Numbered from the stretch's first letter, positions 13,228-25,193 are shown. The stretch: 64,000 nt of DNA from Deinandra increscens subsp. villosa (GCA_039602395.1 JBCNJP010000003.1:31833392-31897391), one strand, 5' to 3'. Numbers and translations are program-made. Notes: generated from the sequence alone by a model not told the origin.

Positions 13228-14611
13228 TCACGGGGTCGAGTCTTGCTGAAGACTCGTTAATAAACTTAGCACTTGCGGGAGGCAACCCGATTGTGTGTTT
13301 TGTTTCTTTTTATTTCTTTAGTTACTTGTGTGCTTTATTTTTAATTTTGGTGTGTTTATTTTCATTTTTTGTTTGGTGTGATTTTGTTTAATGTTTTTCG
13401 AGTAAGTGTGTAGTTGTAGCGTTCTGTACGTGGTGCTGGCAGTTGGATGAGGATGACGCAAAATCAGTTGAAGATAGCTCGTGGGTTGACATCACCAAAT
13501 CAGGGGAGTTTTCAGTTTCTTTCATCCTTATATTTGTTTTTCTTTCTTGCACATTGAGGACAATGCACAAATCAAGTGTGGGGAGGGAATGTCTGAAAAT
13601 AATGAAACTGAAAAAACCAAAAATTTTGAAATTTTTGAGAAATGTCTCTGATTGCTTGCAACTAAAATGGAAAATGATAGGTATAACTGGAAATTTGAAA
13701 AAAATATTGAAAAAAAAAATGACTCAAAAAAAAAAACTAGGATAGAAAGCGCGTCTAGCTAGTGATGTGCTGGTAGGTCCAACCGACTATGATTGCTTAA
13801 AAATCCTGTGATTGTTAAATAAATAAAAAAATAATAAATCAGGATATCTTGTGGGTTTTCGCCTTAGGAGGATTGGTAAAGCCGAAACTGTCGACTAGGT
13901 TGATAGGTACCACTTTAGGTATAGATGTATATGTCTTGAGAATTTATGGCACGCTATGATCTTTTTATAAAAATAAATCCGAGAAATAGCGGCGCCCCGC
14001 CTTTTACCATCCATCTGAGCTTTATACATTTAAAAAAAAGATGAAAAGAGAAAAAAAAAAGAGAAAAAAAAAGAAAAAAAAGAGAGAAAATATGAAAGAA
14101 AAAAGAAGAAGCAAATAAAGTGCTATAAACCGCCGATCCTACGTACTACCTCTAGGGATAGTGACTCCGGAGATGTACTATTGGGGTGAGGATGGTTTTG
14201 GGTGCGAAGAAAAAAAAGTGGAAAAATGTTATAAAGCTCAAACACATCATCCATCAATCATCCACTATTCTCTTGACATATATATTTTTGGTTAATGTGG
14301 TGGGTTAAAATCTGGAATGGTTTAGCCCGGGCCTTGATTTCCTTGAGATGGAATTAGGACTAGCTAAGAATCCTGAGTGTGAGACACATAGGTAGAATGA
14401 TAATCCAGTAAAATGAATGATAAATGCATGATCGGGGGTGTCATTTATCGGTGGTTGGGCTTAGCCGGATAGAAATATCGGTGATTGCTGCTAGCGCATA
14501 AGTATATCAGAAAAAGAAAAAATATTAGGGTAAAAAAAATAAAATCATATTTCCGGGTGTGATTCCATTGCGAGTTTTTCAGGGACGAAAAAGACTAAGT
14601 GTGGGGATATT
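13228..14611 (+). other. Athila 3' non-coding region
   Basis: No envelope-like ORF is present between pol and the LTR. The region contains GTGTGGGGAGGGAA at about 13576, an A-rich GA tract at 14025-14110, and the polypurine-like AAGTGTGGGGATATT directly before the LTR start at 14612. Confidence 0.7.
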
Positions 14612-15249
14612 TGATGTACCTTAATTTGTACATCTTATTAGTCGAATATTTCCTACATTTCAAGTAATATTTAGAATGCTTTTATTGAAATATGACTCCT
14701 AAGTTGTTTACATTTGACTTTTAGGTGTTTCAGGAGACCACGAGTAGAAACGAGCTAAAACGATGTATTTGAGCTAAATTGAAGATCGTTGGTTACGTGA
14801 CTATTATTTTTAATGATGGACTTAATGGAAGTGAGTTGACTTAACTTAAAAGGATTTTAAGCCTTTTAATATGTCATGGGCTAAAGTCAGCAAAATCAAG
14901 AATGGAACTCACATCTCTAAAACAAAATCCACAACAATTGAATGGGACATTGGAAACTCGCATGAGGTCACACCTGGAAAGAAAGAAAAAAAAGGGATAC
15001 GGACGTCAATTAATTAGGGTGGCAACTTGCGCAAGAAGAAAACTCAACAATTATATTTTTTGTTTTTGGGAGGAACAACCCGACGGAGGGCATTAGGGAC
15101 GAGAACTCTTTTGACGGCAAAAAGAGAGACGGCAGACGCAAGGAAAAAAGAAGGAGATATTCCACAGAGAACAATTTTTGAAACGAGGGAGCAGAAGCGG
15201 TGGAATTCAATCGTGTTTTTGTTCGTCAATCATTCGGTTCAACATTCTA
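13531..15249 (+). repeat. Tandem duplication, copy 1 (Athila 3' region plus 638 bp of LTR)
   Basis: The unit of about 1.72 kb starts TATTTGTTTTTCTTTC and ends TTCAACATTCTAA. It is followed immediately by copy 2. It contains the 3' non-coding region and the first 638 bp of LTR (14612-15249). The copies differ by roughly 1% by eye. Confidence 0.92.
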
Positions 15250-16973
15250 ATATTTGTTTTTCTTTCTTGCACATTGAGGACAATGCACAAATCAAGCGTG
15301 GGGAGGGAATGTCTGAAAATAATGAAACTGAAAAAACCAAAAATTTTGAAATTTTTGAGAAATGTCTCTGATTGCTTGCAACTAAAATGGAAAATGATAG
15401 GTATAACTGGAAATTTGAAAAAAAAATTGAAAAAAAAATGACTCAAAAAAAAACTAGGATAGAAAGCGCGTCTAGCTAGTGATGTGCTGGTAGGTCCAAC
15501 CGACTATGATTGCTTAAAAATCCTGTGATTGTTAAATAAATAAAAAAATAATAAATCAGGATATCTTGTGGGTTTTCGCCTTAGGAGGATTGGTAAAGCC
15601 GAAACTGTCGACTAGGTTGATAGGTACCACTTTAGGTATAGATGTATATGTCTTGAGAATTTATGGCACGCTATGATCTTTTTATGAAAATAAATCCGAG
15701 AAATAGCGGCGCCCCGCCTTTTACCATCCATCTGAGCTTTATACATTTAAAAAAAAAGATGAAAAGAGAAAAAAAAAGAAAAGAGAAAAAAAAAGAAAAA
15801 AAAAGAGAGAAAATATGAAAGAAAAAAGAAGAAGCAAATAAAGTGCTATAAACCGCCGATCCTACGTACTACCTCTAGGGATAGTGACTCCGGAGATGTA
15901 TTATTGGGGTGAGGATGGTTTTGGGTGCGAAGAAAAAAAAGTGGAAAAATGTTATAAAGCTCAAGCACATCATCCATCAATCATCCACTATTCTCTTGAC
16001 ATATATATTTTTGGTTAATGTGGTGGGTTAAAATCTGGAATGGTTTAGCCCGGGCCTTGATTTCCTTGAGATGGGATTAGGACTAGCTAAGAATCCTGAG
16101 TGTGAGACACATAGGTAGAATGATAATCCAGAAAAATGAATGATAAATGCATGATCGGGGGTGTCATTTATCGGTGGTTGGGCTTAGCCAGATAGAAATA
16201 TCGGTGATTGCTACTAGCGCATAAGTATATCAGAAAAAGAAAAAATATTAGGGTAAAAAAAATAAAATCATATTTCCGGGTGTGATTCAATTGCGAGTTT
16301 TTCAGGGACGAAAAAGACTAAGTGTGGGGATATTTGATGTACCTTAATTTGTACATCTTATTAGTCGAATATTTCCTACATTTCAAGTAATATTTAGAAT
16401 GCTTTTATTGAAATATGACTCCTAAGTTGTTCACATTTGAATTTTAGGTGTTTCAGGAGACCGCGAGTAGAAACGAGCTAAAACGATGTATTTGAGCTAA
16501 ATTGAAGATCGTTGGTTACGTGACTATTCTTTTTAATGATGGACTTAATGGAAGTGAGTTGACTTAACTTAAAAGGATTTTAAGCCTTTTAATATGTCAT
16601 GGGCTAAAGTCAGCAAAATCAAGAATGGAACTCACGTCTCTAAAACAAAATCCACAACAATTGAATGGGACATTGGAAATTCGCATGAGGTCACACGTGG
16701 AAAGAAAGAAAAAAAAAGGGATACGGACGTCAATTAATTAGGGTGGCAACTTGCGCAAGAAGAAAACTCAACAATTATATTTTTGTTTTTGGGAGGAACA
16801 ACCCGACGGAGGGCATTAGGGACGAGAACTCTTTTGACGGCAAAAAGAGAGACGGCAGACGCAAGGAAAAAAGAAGGAGATATTCCACAGAGAACAATTT
16901 TTGAAACGAGGGAGCAGAAGCGGTGGAATTCAATCGTGTTTTTGTTCATCAATCATTCGGTTCAACATTCTAA
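15250..16973 (+). repeat. Tandem duplication, copy 2
   Basis: Direct repeat of 13531-15249. At its right end the LTR continues normally (TTTATTTTCTTT), so the original arrangement is on this side. The junctions share only a few bases (TAAT/TATT), which suggests an end-joining or replication-slippage origin rather than LTR recombination. Confidence 0.92.
16319..16334 (+). other. Polypurine tract of the Athila element
   Basis: AAGTGTGGGGATATT directly precedes the LTR start TGATGTACC at 16335. The duplicated copy is at 14597-14611. Confidence 0.6.
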
Positions 16974-18130
16974 TTTATTTTCTTTTAATCTTTGAATATG
17001 AACTCGTTTGATTATTGTTTGTTCTTGAATATTATGAGTAGCTAAACCTTTACACCATCTAAGTTTGGATTGAATATTGGTATGATTTAATTATTTTTAG
17101 GTTTATCTAATCTTGTGGCTAATGCTATTGTCAAAAAGTTGTCTAATATTTATCTATGATGTGTATGAGTACTAATTATATGATTGATGAGCATGCTAAA
17201 TTCCTCTTATAATTCTACTTGATTTATTTTGTATTTATCGATTAGAATTATATGTTTAGGTTGCGGACTTGGTGTTAGTGATCTATTGGTGGTTAAGCTA
17301 GAAATAGTTAATCATAGGAATAAGTGTGATTATTGGTCTAAATTAGTGTTCTACCAACCTTGAGACCGAAAGGAGATAGGTTGTTAGTTTCATCTTGGGT
17401 TATTATTGGATAGGATTAGGGTTGCACGAGAGTGAACTTTAGCCTTTTCGTAGTGATTTCCTTGTGATTCTAAGTTATAGATCAAGTTTGACATTTTTAG
17501 ACCTTTGCACCTAGGATTGTCGACGACAGTTTTTACGTGCATTGTGATTGTTGAGACCGAGAGGAGATACATTCTTTGAGTACTTTAGCATTCTAAGTTT
17601 GGTGTGACCGAGAGGAGATCCATTATTTTATCCCGGTGAGCTTTACACGACTCTAAGATCATTTAGATGTGTTAGTGAGACCTAGAGGAGATCTAGCATG
17701 ACTTGGTGATTTCTTAGTGTTCTATCCTTAGACCCGGTGCCATAAGATTAGTCATTCCAGAAGATAGTTGAGTCATCCAATAGGATTCCTTACTTAGGTG
17801 GTTGCTTCCCCATATTTGAGTTTTACCCGTTCGCCCGTTGTTCTCTAGCCGTTTAATTATTTTTCTTTCACGTCCTGGTTTATATATATTTTTAGTCGTC
17901 TTAAGTTATTTTAATTAAAAAGAAAAAAAATCAACACTTTTTATTTTCGGTTAAATATTAATAAAGATTTATTATCGGGAGTTTGAATACTCGTCCTTGG
18001 ATTGACATCCAGTACTTACTAATATTGTGCTGCATACGAAGGGTACACTTGCCCGAGTGTGTAGTTTGGTCATCTAGTAATTACCCTTTTAAAACTTGAA
18101 TCATTTTTATAGACCTAAATCTACGCATCA
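16335..18130 (+). repeat. Athila 3' LTR (1796 bp)
   Basis: It begins TGATGTACC and ends TACGCATCA, giving matched TGATG...CATCA termini. Beyond 18130 the sequence switches to the minus-strand Tat element. The LTR contains four copies of a GAGACCGAGAGGAGAT-like motif at 17361-17695. Confidence 0.85.
17361..17695 (+). repeat. Four spaced GAGACCGAGAGGAGAT-like motifs
   Basis: Copies start at about 17361, 17552, 17606 and 17677, with one or two changes each. Each is followed by a short T-rich stretch. The spacing of 55-190 bp is irregular. Their role is unknown. Confidence 0.65.
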
Positions 18131-19467
18131 GTACTTCAAGTGCCCTTTTCTGTAATTGCTATCCCTTTGTCACCTTGGTGGTGTTCTTCATCGACGTCGA
18201 ATAACAGTTCTTGGCTTCCTGCTGGTCACTTTCAATCCTCAAAACTCCCCAAGGTGTAGGAAGCTTGATGCACTAATGATAAGTTGAAGGGACTGCCTTC
18301 ATCTCGTGTATCCATGGCCTGCCAAGAATGATATTGCAACAAGAGAGAAAATCTATAACACAAAATTTTTGCATAGAGTTTACCCCCTCTATGTATACTG
18401 GCAGCCTGATATCCCCAACGGTGCTTTTAGTTTCACCGCTGAAGCCAACCAGGACTGAGGATCTTGCAACTATTTAAGTTTCTGGAATCCCCATCTTCTT
18501 GAGCACATCAAGACGGATTATGTTTACTGAGCCTCCATTATCAATCAGGATCCTGCGAACAAAATGGTTAGCAATATATAAAGTAACCACAAGACTATCA
18601 TGATGAGCATCCTGAACATGGGAGTGGTCGCTCTCATCAAAGGATATGAGTTTGTATTGAGTTAGGGTGGACGTCCGGACAGGTCTGTCACCCTGTTCAG
18701 ATTTGGATTCTTTAGCATGCTTTTTGGCTGAGGAATACGAAGTGCCGCAAATGTTTGAGCCTCCTGAGATGAAGTTGATTATTTGAGCATCCTGGGGTGG
18801 AGAAGCTGCTCTCTGGGGCACCTTGTCGGCTTCCTGAGTCTTGATCTTCTTCCTTCCTATCAATTCTTCGAGATGCCCCTTGCTGAGTAGATAGCTAGTT
18901 TCCTTTCGGAGTGCTATGCATTCATCTGTTAGGTGGCCGAAGTCTTCGTGGAAGGCACACCACTTAGTCTTGTCTTTCCAGGATCCCTGTTTATCATTTT
19001 TTCTAGGCCATCTTGCCTTTTCACCAAGATCCTGCATTGCACACATTAGGTCACCAATGTCAACAAAAAACAATACTCAGATACCTTAGAATATTCCTCA
19101 TAGTCATCATCCTGCTCTACAGCATTGACTTTGTGATTTTCCGGTTTGGAGTATGGACGAGATTTGTATGGCTTCCGAGGGATTCCGACTTCTTACTGTT
19201 AGGATCATATTTAGGAACCTCCAATCTTTGGTGGATCTTTTTGTCATCTTCCAAACGGATAAACCTCAAGGCTCTACTACGTACTTCGTCGAGATTCCTG
19301 CAAGGAGTCGTGACAAGATCATCATAAAAACGTGAATCTTTAAAAAGCCCCATTTTAAAGGCTTCTACGGCTGCTGCCATATCCAGATTAGGAATCTCAA
19401 GGGATTCTCGTCCGAATCAGGCAATGTATTCTCTGAGCGGCTCATCTGGCTTCTGAACTATTCGGTA
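18131..19467 (-). pseudogene. Tat gag/protease, duplicated copy A (broken)
   Basis: Direct repeat of 20299-21640 at about 98% identity by eye. It encodes the same Gag C-terminus and protease start (RILIDNG motif near 18540), in two blocks at 18474-19073 and 19117-19380. The frame breaks at a poly-A tract: six A in copy A against ten in copy B at about 21232-21242. Both Gag copies include a histidine/cysteine segment (CAFHEDFGHLTDEC in A). The Athila LTR truncates its left end. Confidence 0.88.
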
Positions 19468-20298
19468 ACCATGTATCCTAAGAATTTTCCAGCTCTCACC
19501 CCAAAGTGGCATTTAGAGGGATTTAGCTTCATGTTATACTGATCAAGGATATCGAAGGCAGTTTGGAGATTTCTGACATGTTCTTCAGCTTTCTTGGATT
19601 TCACCACCATGTCATCTATGTAGACTTCCGCGTGTCCCCCAGTTGCTCTTTGAACATCATATTGACGAGCCTCTGGTAGGTGGCACCTTCATTTCTTAAA
19701 CCAAACGGCATAGCAGTGTAACAATATATACCTGTTAAAGTCTTAAAAGCTGTACGCTCCTGGTCACATGGTTCCATCTGAATTTGTTGGAATCCTGCCG
19801 AGGCATCCATGAACGTGAGCATCTTGTGACCAGCCGTGGCATCCACCATAGCATCAATATGGGGAAGTGGAAAAGGATCCTTAGGACAGGCCTTATTCAA
19901 GTCTGTGTAATCAACGCAAACTCTCCACTTTCCATTCGACTTCTGGACCACCACCACGTTTGCTAGCCACCTAGGATATTTGACTTCTCTAATCATCTTG
20001 GTTTTGAGAAGCTTGTCCACTTCCTCCTGTATGATTATATTCTTCTCTAGAGCGAACTACCTCTGTTTTTGCTATATAGTCCTGAAAGAAGGATCCAAAC
20101 CAAGTTTATGAGTAATAACATGTCTAGGGATACCTGTCATATCTTCATGCTTCCGGACGAAAGTTGAAGTTCTAGCTTGGAGAAGCTGAAGTAATTCCTG
20201 CTCAACATTCGCTGGGATGCTTGTTCCCACGAGCACCTTGATTTCAGGATTCCCAGGGTCTAGAGGCACTTCTTTGACATCAAGCTCCCTGTCCTCCT
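19468..20298 (-). pseudogene. Tat reverse transcriptase, N-terminal part
   Basis: The minus-strand frame shows WLANVVVVQKSNGKWRVCVD, LNKACPKDPFPLPHID and MPFGLRNEGATYQRLVN. After a frameshift near 19635 comes the catalytic IDDMVVKSKK segment, and then NPSKCHFGV and GKFLGYMV before the sequence stops at the duplication joint (GGTA at 19464-19467). A further block at 20072-20269 is the protease-RT linker. RT is therefore truncated before its thumb. Confidence 0.88.
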
Positions 20299-22881
20299 GT
20301 ACTTCAAGTGCCCTTTTCTGTAATTGCTATCCCTTTGTCACCTTGGTGGTGTTCTTCATCGACGTCGAATAACAGTTCTTGGCTTCCTGTTGGTCACTTT
20401 CAATCCTCAAAACTCCCCAAGGTGTAGGAAGCTTGATGCACTAATGATAAGTTGATGGGACTGCCTTCATCTCGTGTATCCATGGCCTGCCAAGAATGAT
20501 ATTGCAACAAGAGAGAGAATCTATAACACAAAATTTCTGCATAGAGTTTACCCCCTCTATGTATACTGGCAGCCTGATATCCCCAACGGTGCTTTTAGTT
20601 TCACCGCTGAAGCCAACCAGGACTGAGGATCTTGCAACTATTTAAGTTTCTGGAATCCCCATCTTCTTGAGCACATCAAGATGGATTATGTTTACTGCGC
20701 TTCCATTATCAATCAGGATCCTGCGAACAAAATGGTTAGCAATATATAAAGTAACCACAAGACTATCATGATGAGGATCCTGAACATGGGAGCGGTCGCT
20801 CTCATCAAAGGATATGAGTTTGTCTTGAGTTAGGGTGGATGTCCGGACAGGTCTGTCACCCTCTTCAGATTTGGATTCCTTAGCATGCTTTTTGGCTGAG
20901 GAATACGAAGTGCCGCAAATGTTTGAGCCTCCTGAGATGAAGTTGATTATTTGAGCATCCTGGGGTGGAGAAGCTGCTCTCTGGGGCACCTTTTCGGCTT
21001 CCTGAGTCTTGACCTTCTTCCCGCCTATCAATTCTTCGAGATGCCCCTTGCTGAGTAGATAGCTAATTTCCTTTCGGAGTGCTATGCATTCATCTGTTAG
21101 GTGGCCGAAGTCTTCGTGGAAGGCACGCCACTTAGTCTTGTCTTTCCAGGATCCCTGTTTATCATTTTTTCTAGGCCATCTTGCCTTTTCACCAAGATCC
21201 TGCATTGCACACATTAGGTCACCAATGTCAACAAAAAAAAAACAATACTTAGATACCTTAGGATATTCCTCATCGTCATCATCCTGCTCTACAACATTGA
21301 CTTTGTGATTTTCCGGTTTGGAGTATGGACGAGATTTGTATGGCTTCCCGGGGGATTCGGACTTCTTACTGTTAGGATCATATTTAGGAACCTCCAATCT
21401 TTGGTGGATCTTTTTATCATCTTCCAAACGGATAAACCTCAAGGCTCTACTGTGTACTTCGTCGAGATTCCTGCAGGGAGTCATGACAAGATCATCATAA
21501 AAACGTGAATCTTTAGAGAGCCCCATTTTAAAGGCTTCTACGGCTGCTGCCATATCCAGATTAGGAATCTTAAGGGATTCTCGTCCGAATAGGGCAATAT
21601 ATTCTCTGAGCGGTTCATCTGGCTTCTGAACTATTTGGTACAGGTCACCTGTGAGCTTCTTAATGGTTCTGCTGCAAGAAAATTGATTGTTAAACAGGTT
21701 AACTAAATGAGAAAATGATGTAGTAGTGTTATGAAGAATGCTCAATAGCCATTTCATGGCTGGTCCTGTCAAGGTTGAACCAAAGCCTTTGCATAGACAA
21801 GCTTCTTTTATTTCTATCGAAATGGGGGATCTCCATACGCTCCCTGTAATGTGCCACGTGTTCTTCAAGATCCGTAGTTCCATCATAAAGCTTCATGCTT
21901 GGAGTTTGGAAACGTTTCGGGATCTCCACTTGAGAAATCGGCCAAGCAATTCTAGAGATCTTGTGACTTTCCAAAGGAACCTCAGGAATAGGTTTCAGGA
22001 TCGCTGGAACACTCGATATCATCTCTTTCAACTTCTGGAGCTCCCTAGCGATACTTTGATGAATACCTGCATCATAAGGAGCACCCTGGTTAGAAACGAC
22101 AGGAACTGAATTGGACACATTACCTAGGCCAGGATTCTGGACTAGGATCCTGGGATTATATCCATAGCATGTTAGGATGCTCGGCTCCGTATTGGCTGCT
22201 GTTTGCATGGGAATGAAGTCACCATCATGCACATCTGAGGAGCTGGTCTTGAAGATTCCTGCAGAAACAGAAGGGTTAGAATATCGATATCCTTGGGGAT
22301 TCTAGCCTGAGTTCCCAGCAGAAAAAGGATATCCTTGGATCGGTGTGGCTAAGGATCCCAACGATAGTCGAATCCAAGGATCCTTGGGGTACGGCTGCGA
22401 GGATTCCGGTGGGATGATTATTTGAGAATCCAGTAGTACTCCCTGCATATCCATCGGCCTGGGAAGTCATCGCAGGGGCTGTAGTGAAGCCTGGTGCTAA
22501 TTTGTAATTGTAGCGAGCTGGGTCTGAGGATCGTGAAGCATTGAAGTCAAGATGCCTGGGAAATAGAGGACTTTGTTCCTCCACAGGTTTCTTAGACTTC
22601 TTAAGCTCCTCGATCTCCTTCATCACTGTTTGATTGGTCTTTTCTTGCTAATCCATCTGACTTTTCACCTGCCTGATCAAAGCAAACAAATCATTGTTAG
22701 TAATAACAGGATCAACAGATTGAACCTGGGATCCTGTGAAGACAAGATAGTCAGTTTTTCTCGGCTGCTCGCCAACTTTCTTTTGACGATCATTATTTTT
22801 CTTCTAGCTTCCTGGAGCGGGAGGAAGAGGAGGAATGGAGGAAAATGTAGAGGCCGAAACAGACTTTTTTTGGTTTAACAT
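20299..22881 (-). pseudogene. Tat gag and protease start, copy B
   Basis: The likely start ATG is at 22881. In-frame stops occur near 22805 and 22650, and frameshifts separate blocks 22276-22626, 21729-22232 and the longest open block 20642-21886 (414 codons). The last carries the Retrotrans_gag-like segment with NNQFSCSRTIKKLTGDLYQI and PLREYIALFGRE, the WRAFHEDFGHLTDEC segment, and at its C-terminus a protease-like ILIDNGSAVNII. Gag would assemble the particle; this copy cannot make a whole protein. An alternative reading as a cellular gene is unlikely given the adjacent primer site and RT. Confidence 0.85.
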
Positions 22882-22946
22882 CTTTGGGATTGGAGATCAA
22901 ATGGAGTGGACGAAGAATGGAATTTCCTTAGAACGAAGCACCACTT

Positions 22947-22964
22947 GCCCCACGATGGGCGCCA
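22947..22964 (-). other. Primer binding site of the Tat element
   Basis: On the minus strand it reads TGGCGCCCATCGTGGGGC, 3 bases from the LTR end. Sites beginning TGGCGCCCA are typical of Tat-lineage elements. Confidence 0.8.
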
Positions 22965-22967
22965 AAC

Positions 22968-24236
22968 TGTTTTGGTCAAAAATTCACAAAGGAATCTTGT
23001 ATTCCAAACTTAGAATGTGAGGTAGTGTGCTAGTCAATATGCTCGAAATGTAAAGTTGAACACAAGGATGTAACGAGAGAAAAATCTAGGATCCTTCGAG
23101 TTGCCTCTAGGAATCCTAGCAAAAAAACCTCGAGAGCCGCCCTGAAGAGCTTGCTTCCTCACAATTTTATTGATACGAAACTAAAAATTACAAGTGTTTT
23201 GGAGGTATGATCGATCAAGCTAAGTGTTACAGAGATTGTATGCTATCAGAGCTAAAGTGTGAACGAGTTGTGTGCAGGGGCGGAACTAGAAACACATAAA
23301 AAAAATTTTAGGGGTAGCACACGGTGATAAAATCTAAAAAATCCGAAAAAATAAGTCGATCAAAACCTCTATTTATAGTTACAAGGCAATAACCGAAAGT
23401 GCTAAAAATAAGGGATTCCATTCCCAAGTCTTTGTGAACGTTAGGAATCAGTTATGGCACGTTCTTTAATGCTTGACATGGTCTTTAGCCTTCATTTACT
23501 CGTCCCTTTAAGCCTGCAATTAATTAGGACACGTGGACAATTGAAACGGTTAGTCAATAACTGCATTTCAGGATACCGAACCTGTCAGGATATTGAACCA
23601 CTTGAGCTTCCGGCAAGGATCCTGAAATAAAAAAACCAACTGTCCTATATTTTAGGGATTCTCCCCACTAAGTCAATATGAACGTTGTGGACCACTTAGT
23701 CCACGTTCTATAGTATTTGTCCGAGTCTTTAGGCTTGTTTTACACGTTTTCTTTACCTGCAAGCAAATAAATACGAGGAACAACATAGCGGTTAGTCGAT
23801 AACTGTAATTCAGGATTCCTGAGCCTGTCAGGATTCTTAACCCGTCTGAGGATACTAGACCACTTGAGCTTCCGCCAAGGATCCCGAAATATCAGCCCAA
23901 ACAGTTTTGATTTGAAAGAATCAACCTCATCATAATAAGACAATGTAGGATTTCTGTTTTTGTTATGCACATATAATGAGTAACTGAATATGATTTTAAA
24001 ATAAGCGAATGAAGGTAGCCAAGCAACTAAAATCGATTATTAGAAATCACAAACCTGCAAATCGAAGATTCTAGGGTTTTCGGTTCTGAAGATTCAGCAA
24101 TTGATGATGATCGATCTGGATGCGAAGAAGCGTGGGATCAAGATTGATGATGATCGAATCGGATGCGAAGAGATGTACGAATCTTGATTGTCGAATCTTT
24201 AAGAAAGGCAAACAATAGTGATCGAACTTTTAACAG
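22968..24236 (-). repeat. Probable 5' LTR of the Tat element
   Basis: The inner edge (TGTTTTGGTC on the plus strand) is fixed by the primer site. The outer edge is inferred from TTTTAACA at 24236, giving TGTT...AACA termini and 1269 bp; no second LTR is in the window to confirm it. It contains a diverged internal repeat (about 23424-23636 and 23670-23890) sharing GTTAGTC, ATAACTG, CCTGTCAGGAT and CCACTTGAGCTTCCG. Confidence 0.55.
23424..23890. repeat. Diverged direct repeat inside the Tat LTR
   Basis: Two units of about 210 bp share ordered landmarks: CACGTTCT, TTTAGCCT/TTTAGGCT, CGGTTAGTC, ATAACTG, ATTCAGGAT, CCTGTCAGGAT and CCACTTGAGCTTCCG. Identity is perhaps 65-70% by eye. Confidence 0.6.
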
Positions 24237-24411
24237 TGACGGGAACTTCTTTATTTCTTTGTTTACGTAAATGCCAAATGACCTTATTGCCCCTCCGCTT
24301 GTTTCTTTAAAGATCTCATTAAAGGATTAGCAATCAATCTACACCATCCGATTAAAATCATCTAAAGGTTAAAAATAGGGTCTATATTTTTAGGGTTCTA
24401 CAATGAACTTT

Positions 24412-24414
<3 letters not shown>

Positions 24415-24463
<49 letters not shown>
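24415..24463. repeat. (TA)n microsatellite
   Basis: An uninterrupted TA tract of about 49 bp directly abuts the GGGGAAGGATC end of the foldback element. Confidence 0.95.
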
Positions 24464-24466
<3 letters not shown>

Positions 24467-24771
24467 GAAGGATCAAATAAAAGTTATAGAGATTTTAATA
24501 TTTGTTTTCGTGTTTTCGCAATAAAATGAATTTTTTAGCTTGGTTTTCACGGTTTTTCAAAAAATCGAAAAAAAACCTCTTCGAGTTTGGAAAACCGTGA
24601 AAACCAAGCTAAAAAATTCATTTTTTGTTCCGATTTTTTTTATGATGACTCTCTAAGTTACATATGTAACATCGGTTATAAAATATATTTTTTTTTTAAA
24701 TTACTAGGCGTTTTTTTTACTTTTTTTTACCTTTTTTTTTTGCATAAAGGGGGTCTTTTTAACTTAGAGAG
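24464..24771. mobile_element. Foldback (inverted-repeat) element, left part
   Basis: It starts GGGGAAGGATC next to (TA)n. The segment 24577-24661 (AAAACCGTGAAAACC core) is the inverted complement of 30707-30795 across the inserted LTR element. It also contains a local inverted pair (24526-24557 with 24591-24621). The tip ends with an AACTTAGAGAG/CTCTCTAAGTT pairing and a TTACATATGTAA palindrome. No coding capacity. The ORF at 24587-24790 is a low-complexity artefact. Confidence 0.75.
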
Positions 24772-25191
24772 TGTAGAGGCTAGATTATGAGGCTTGTAAT
24801 ATTAAATATGTTGGGCTGGGCTTAGAGGGTTTAATTAGAATCATAGGCTAGTTTGATTATTGTATTTAGGCTAGTTTATGATTGGGCTTGGGTTTACTAT
24901 TGGGTTTATGATCCACAAGGGGCCCAATAGTAAACCCAATGAGGTAGTATATAAACCTCACTTGTTCATGTTTATGATCAAGCTTTTCTAATAGAACTTG
25001 AAGGTTTACGATTTCTGGTCCTCTAGTGATTACGATCAGCTTCCAATAGTAGTTGTTCTTCATTCAAGGCTTCATCTTTTCTCGAGATCTAGTCTATTCT
25101 TCTACTATTGTTCTTGAATCAATCTCTCACGAGGATTCCGCACTCGTGTTAGATCTTGATATCGTGTGTTCGGGTATTTTTAGGACCTACA
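24772..25191 (+). repeat. 5' LTR of the Gag-tail element
   Basis: TGTAGAGGC...GACCTACA, 420 bp, with no difference from the 3' LTR seen by eye. A TATA box, TATATAAA, is at 24948-24955. Confidence 0.96.
24948..24955 (+). promoter_or_regulatory. Putative LTR TATA box
   Basis: TATATAAA in a GGTAGTATATAAACCTC context. The related LTR of the Sirevirus has TATAAATA in the same setting. The 3' LTR copy is at 30463-30470. Confidence 0.6.
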
Positions 25192-25193
25192 AT

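Larger units (their letters stand above)
10406..18130 (+). mobile_element. Athila-type Ty3/gypsy element, 3' half
   Basis: The visible part contains pol from just before RT to its end, a 3' non-coding region without an envelope ORF, a polypurine tract and a 1796-bp 3' LTR with TGATG...CATCA ends. The left part is off-window because the Tekay-type element inserted at 10405. The element itself sits in the minus-strand Tat element, which begins at 18131. GTACT at 18131-18135 is the likely right-hand target duplication. Confidence 0.88.
18131..24236 (-). mobile_element. Tat-type Ty3/gypsy element, 5' part, rearranged
   Basis: Read right to left it has an LTR (24236-22968), a primer site (22964-22947), gag/protease (22881-20299), the start of RT (20298-19468), then a second copy of gag/protease (19467-18131) that is cut by the Athila insertion. 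RT, Gag and the primer site of type TGGCGCCCAYCGTGGGG fit the Tat/Ogre/Retand group. The remaining pol and the 3' LTR are not in the window. Confidence 0.82.

Noticed and set aside
23270..23300. GGGGCGGAACTAGAA as the end of a separate transposon
   Set aside because: Resembles a common transposon terminus, but no second end or duplication was found.
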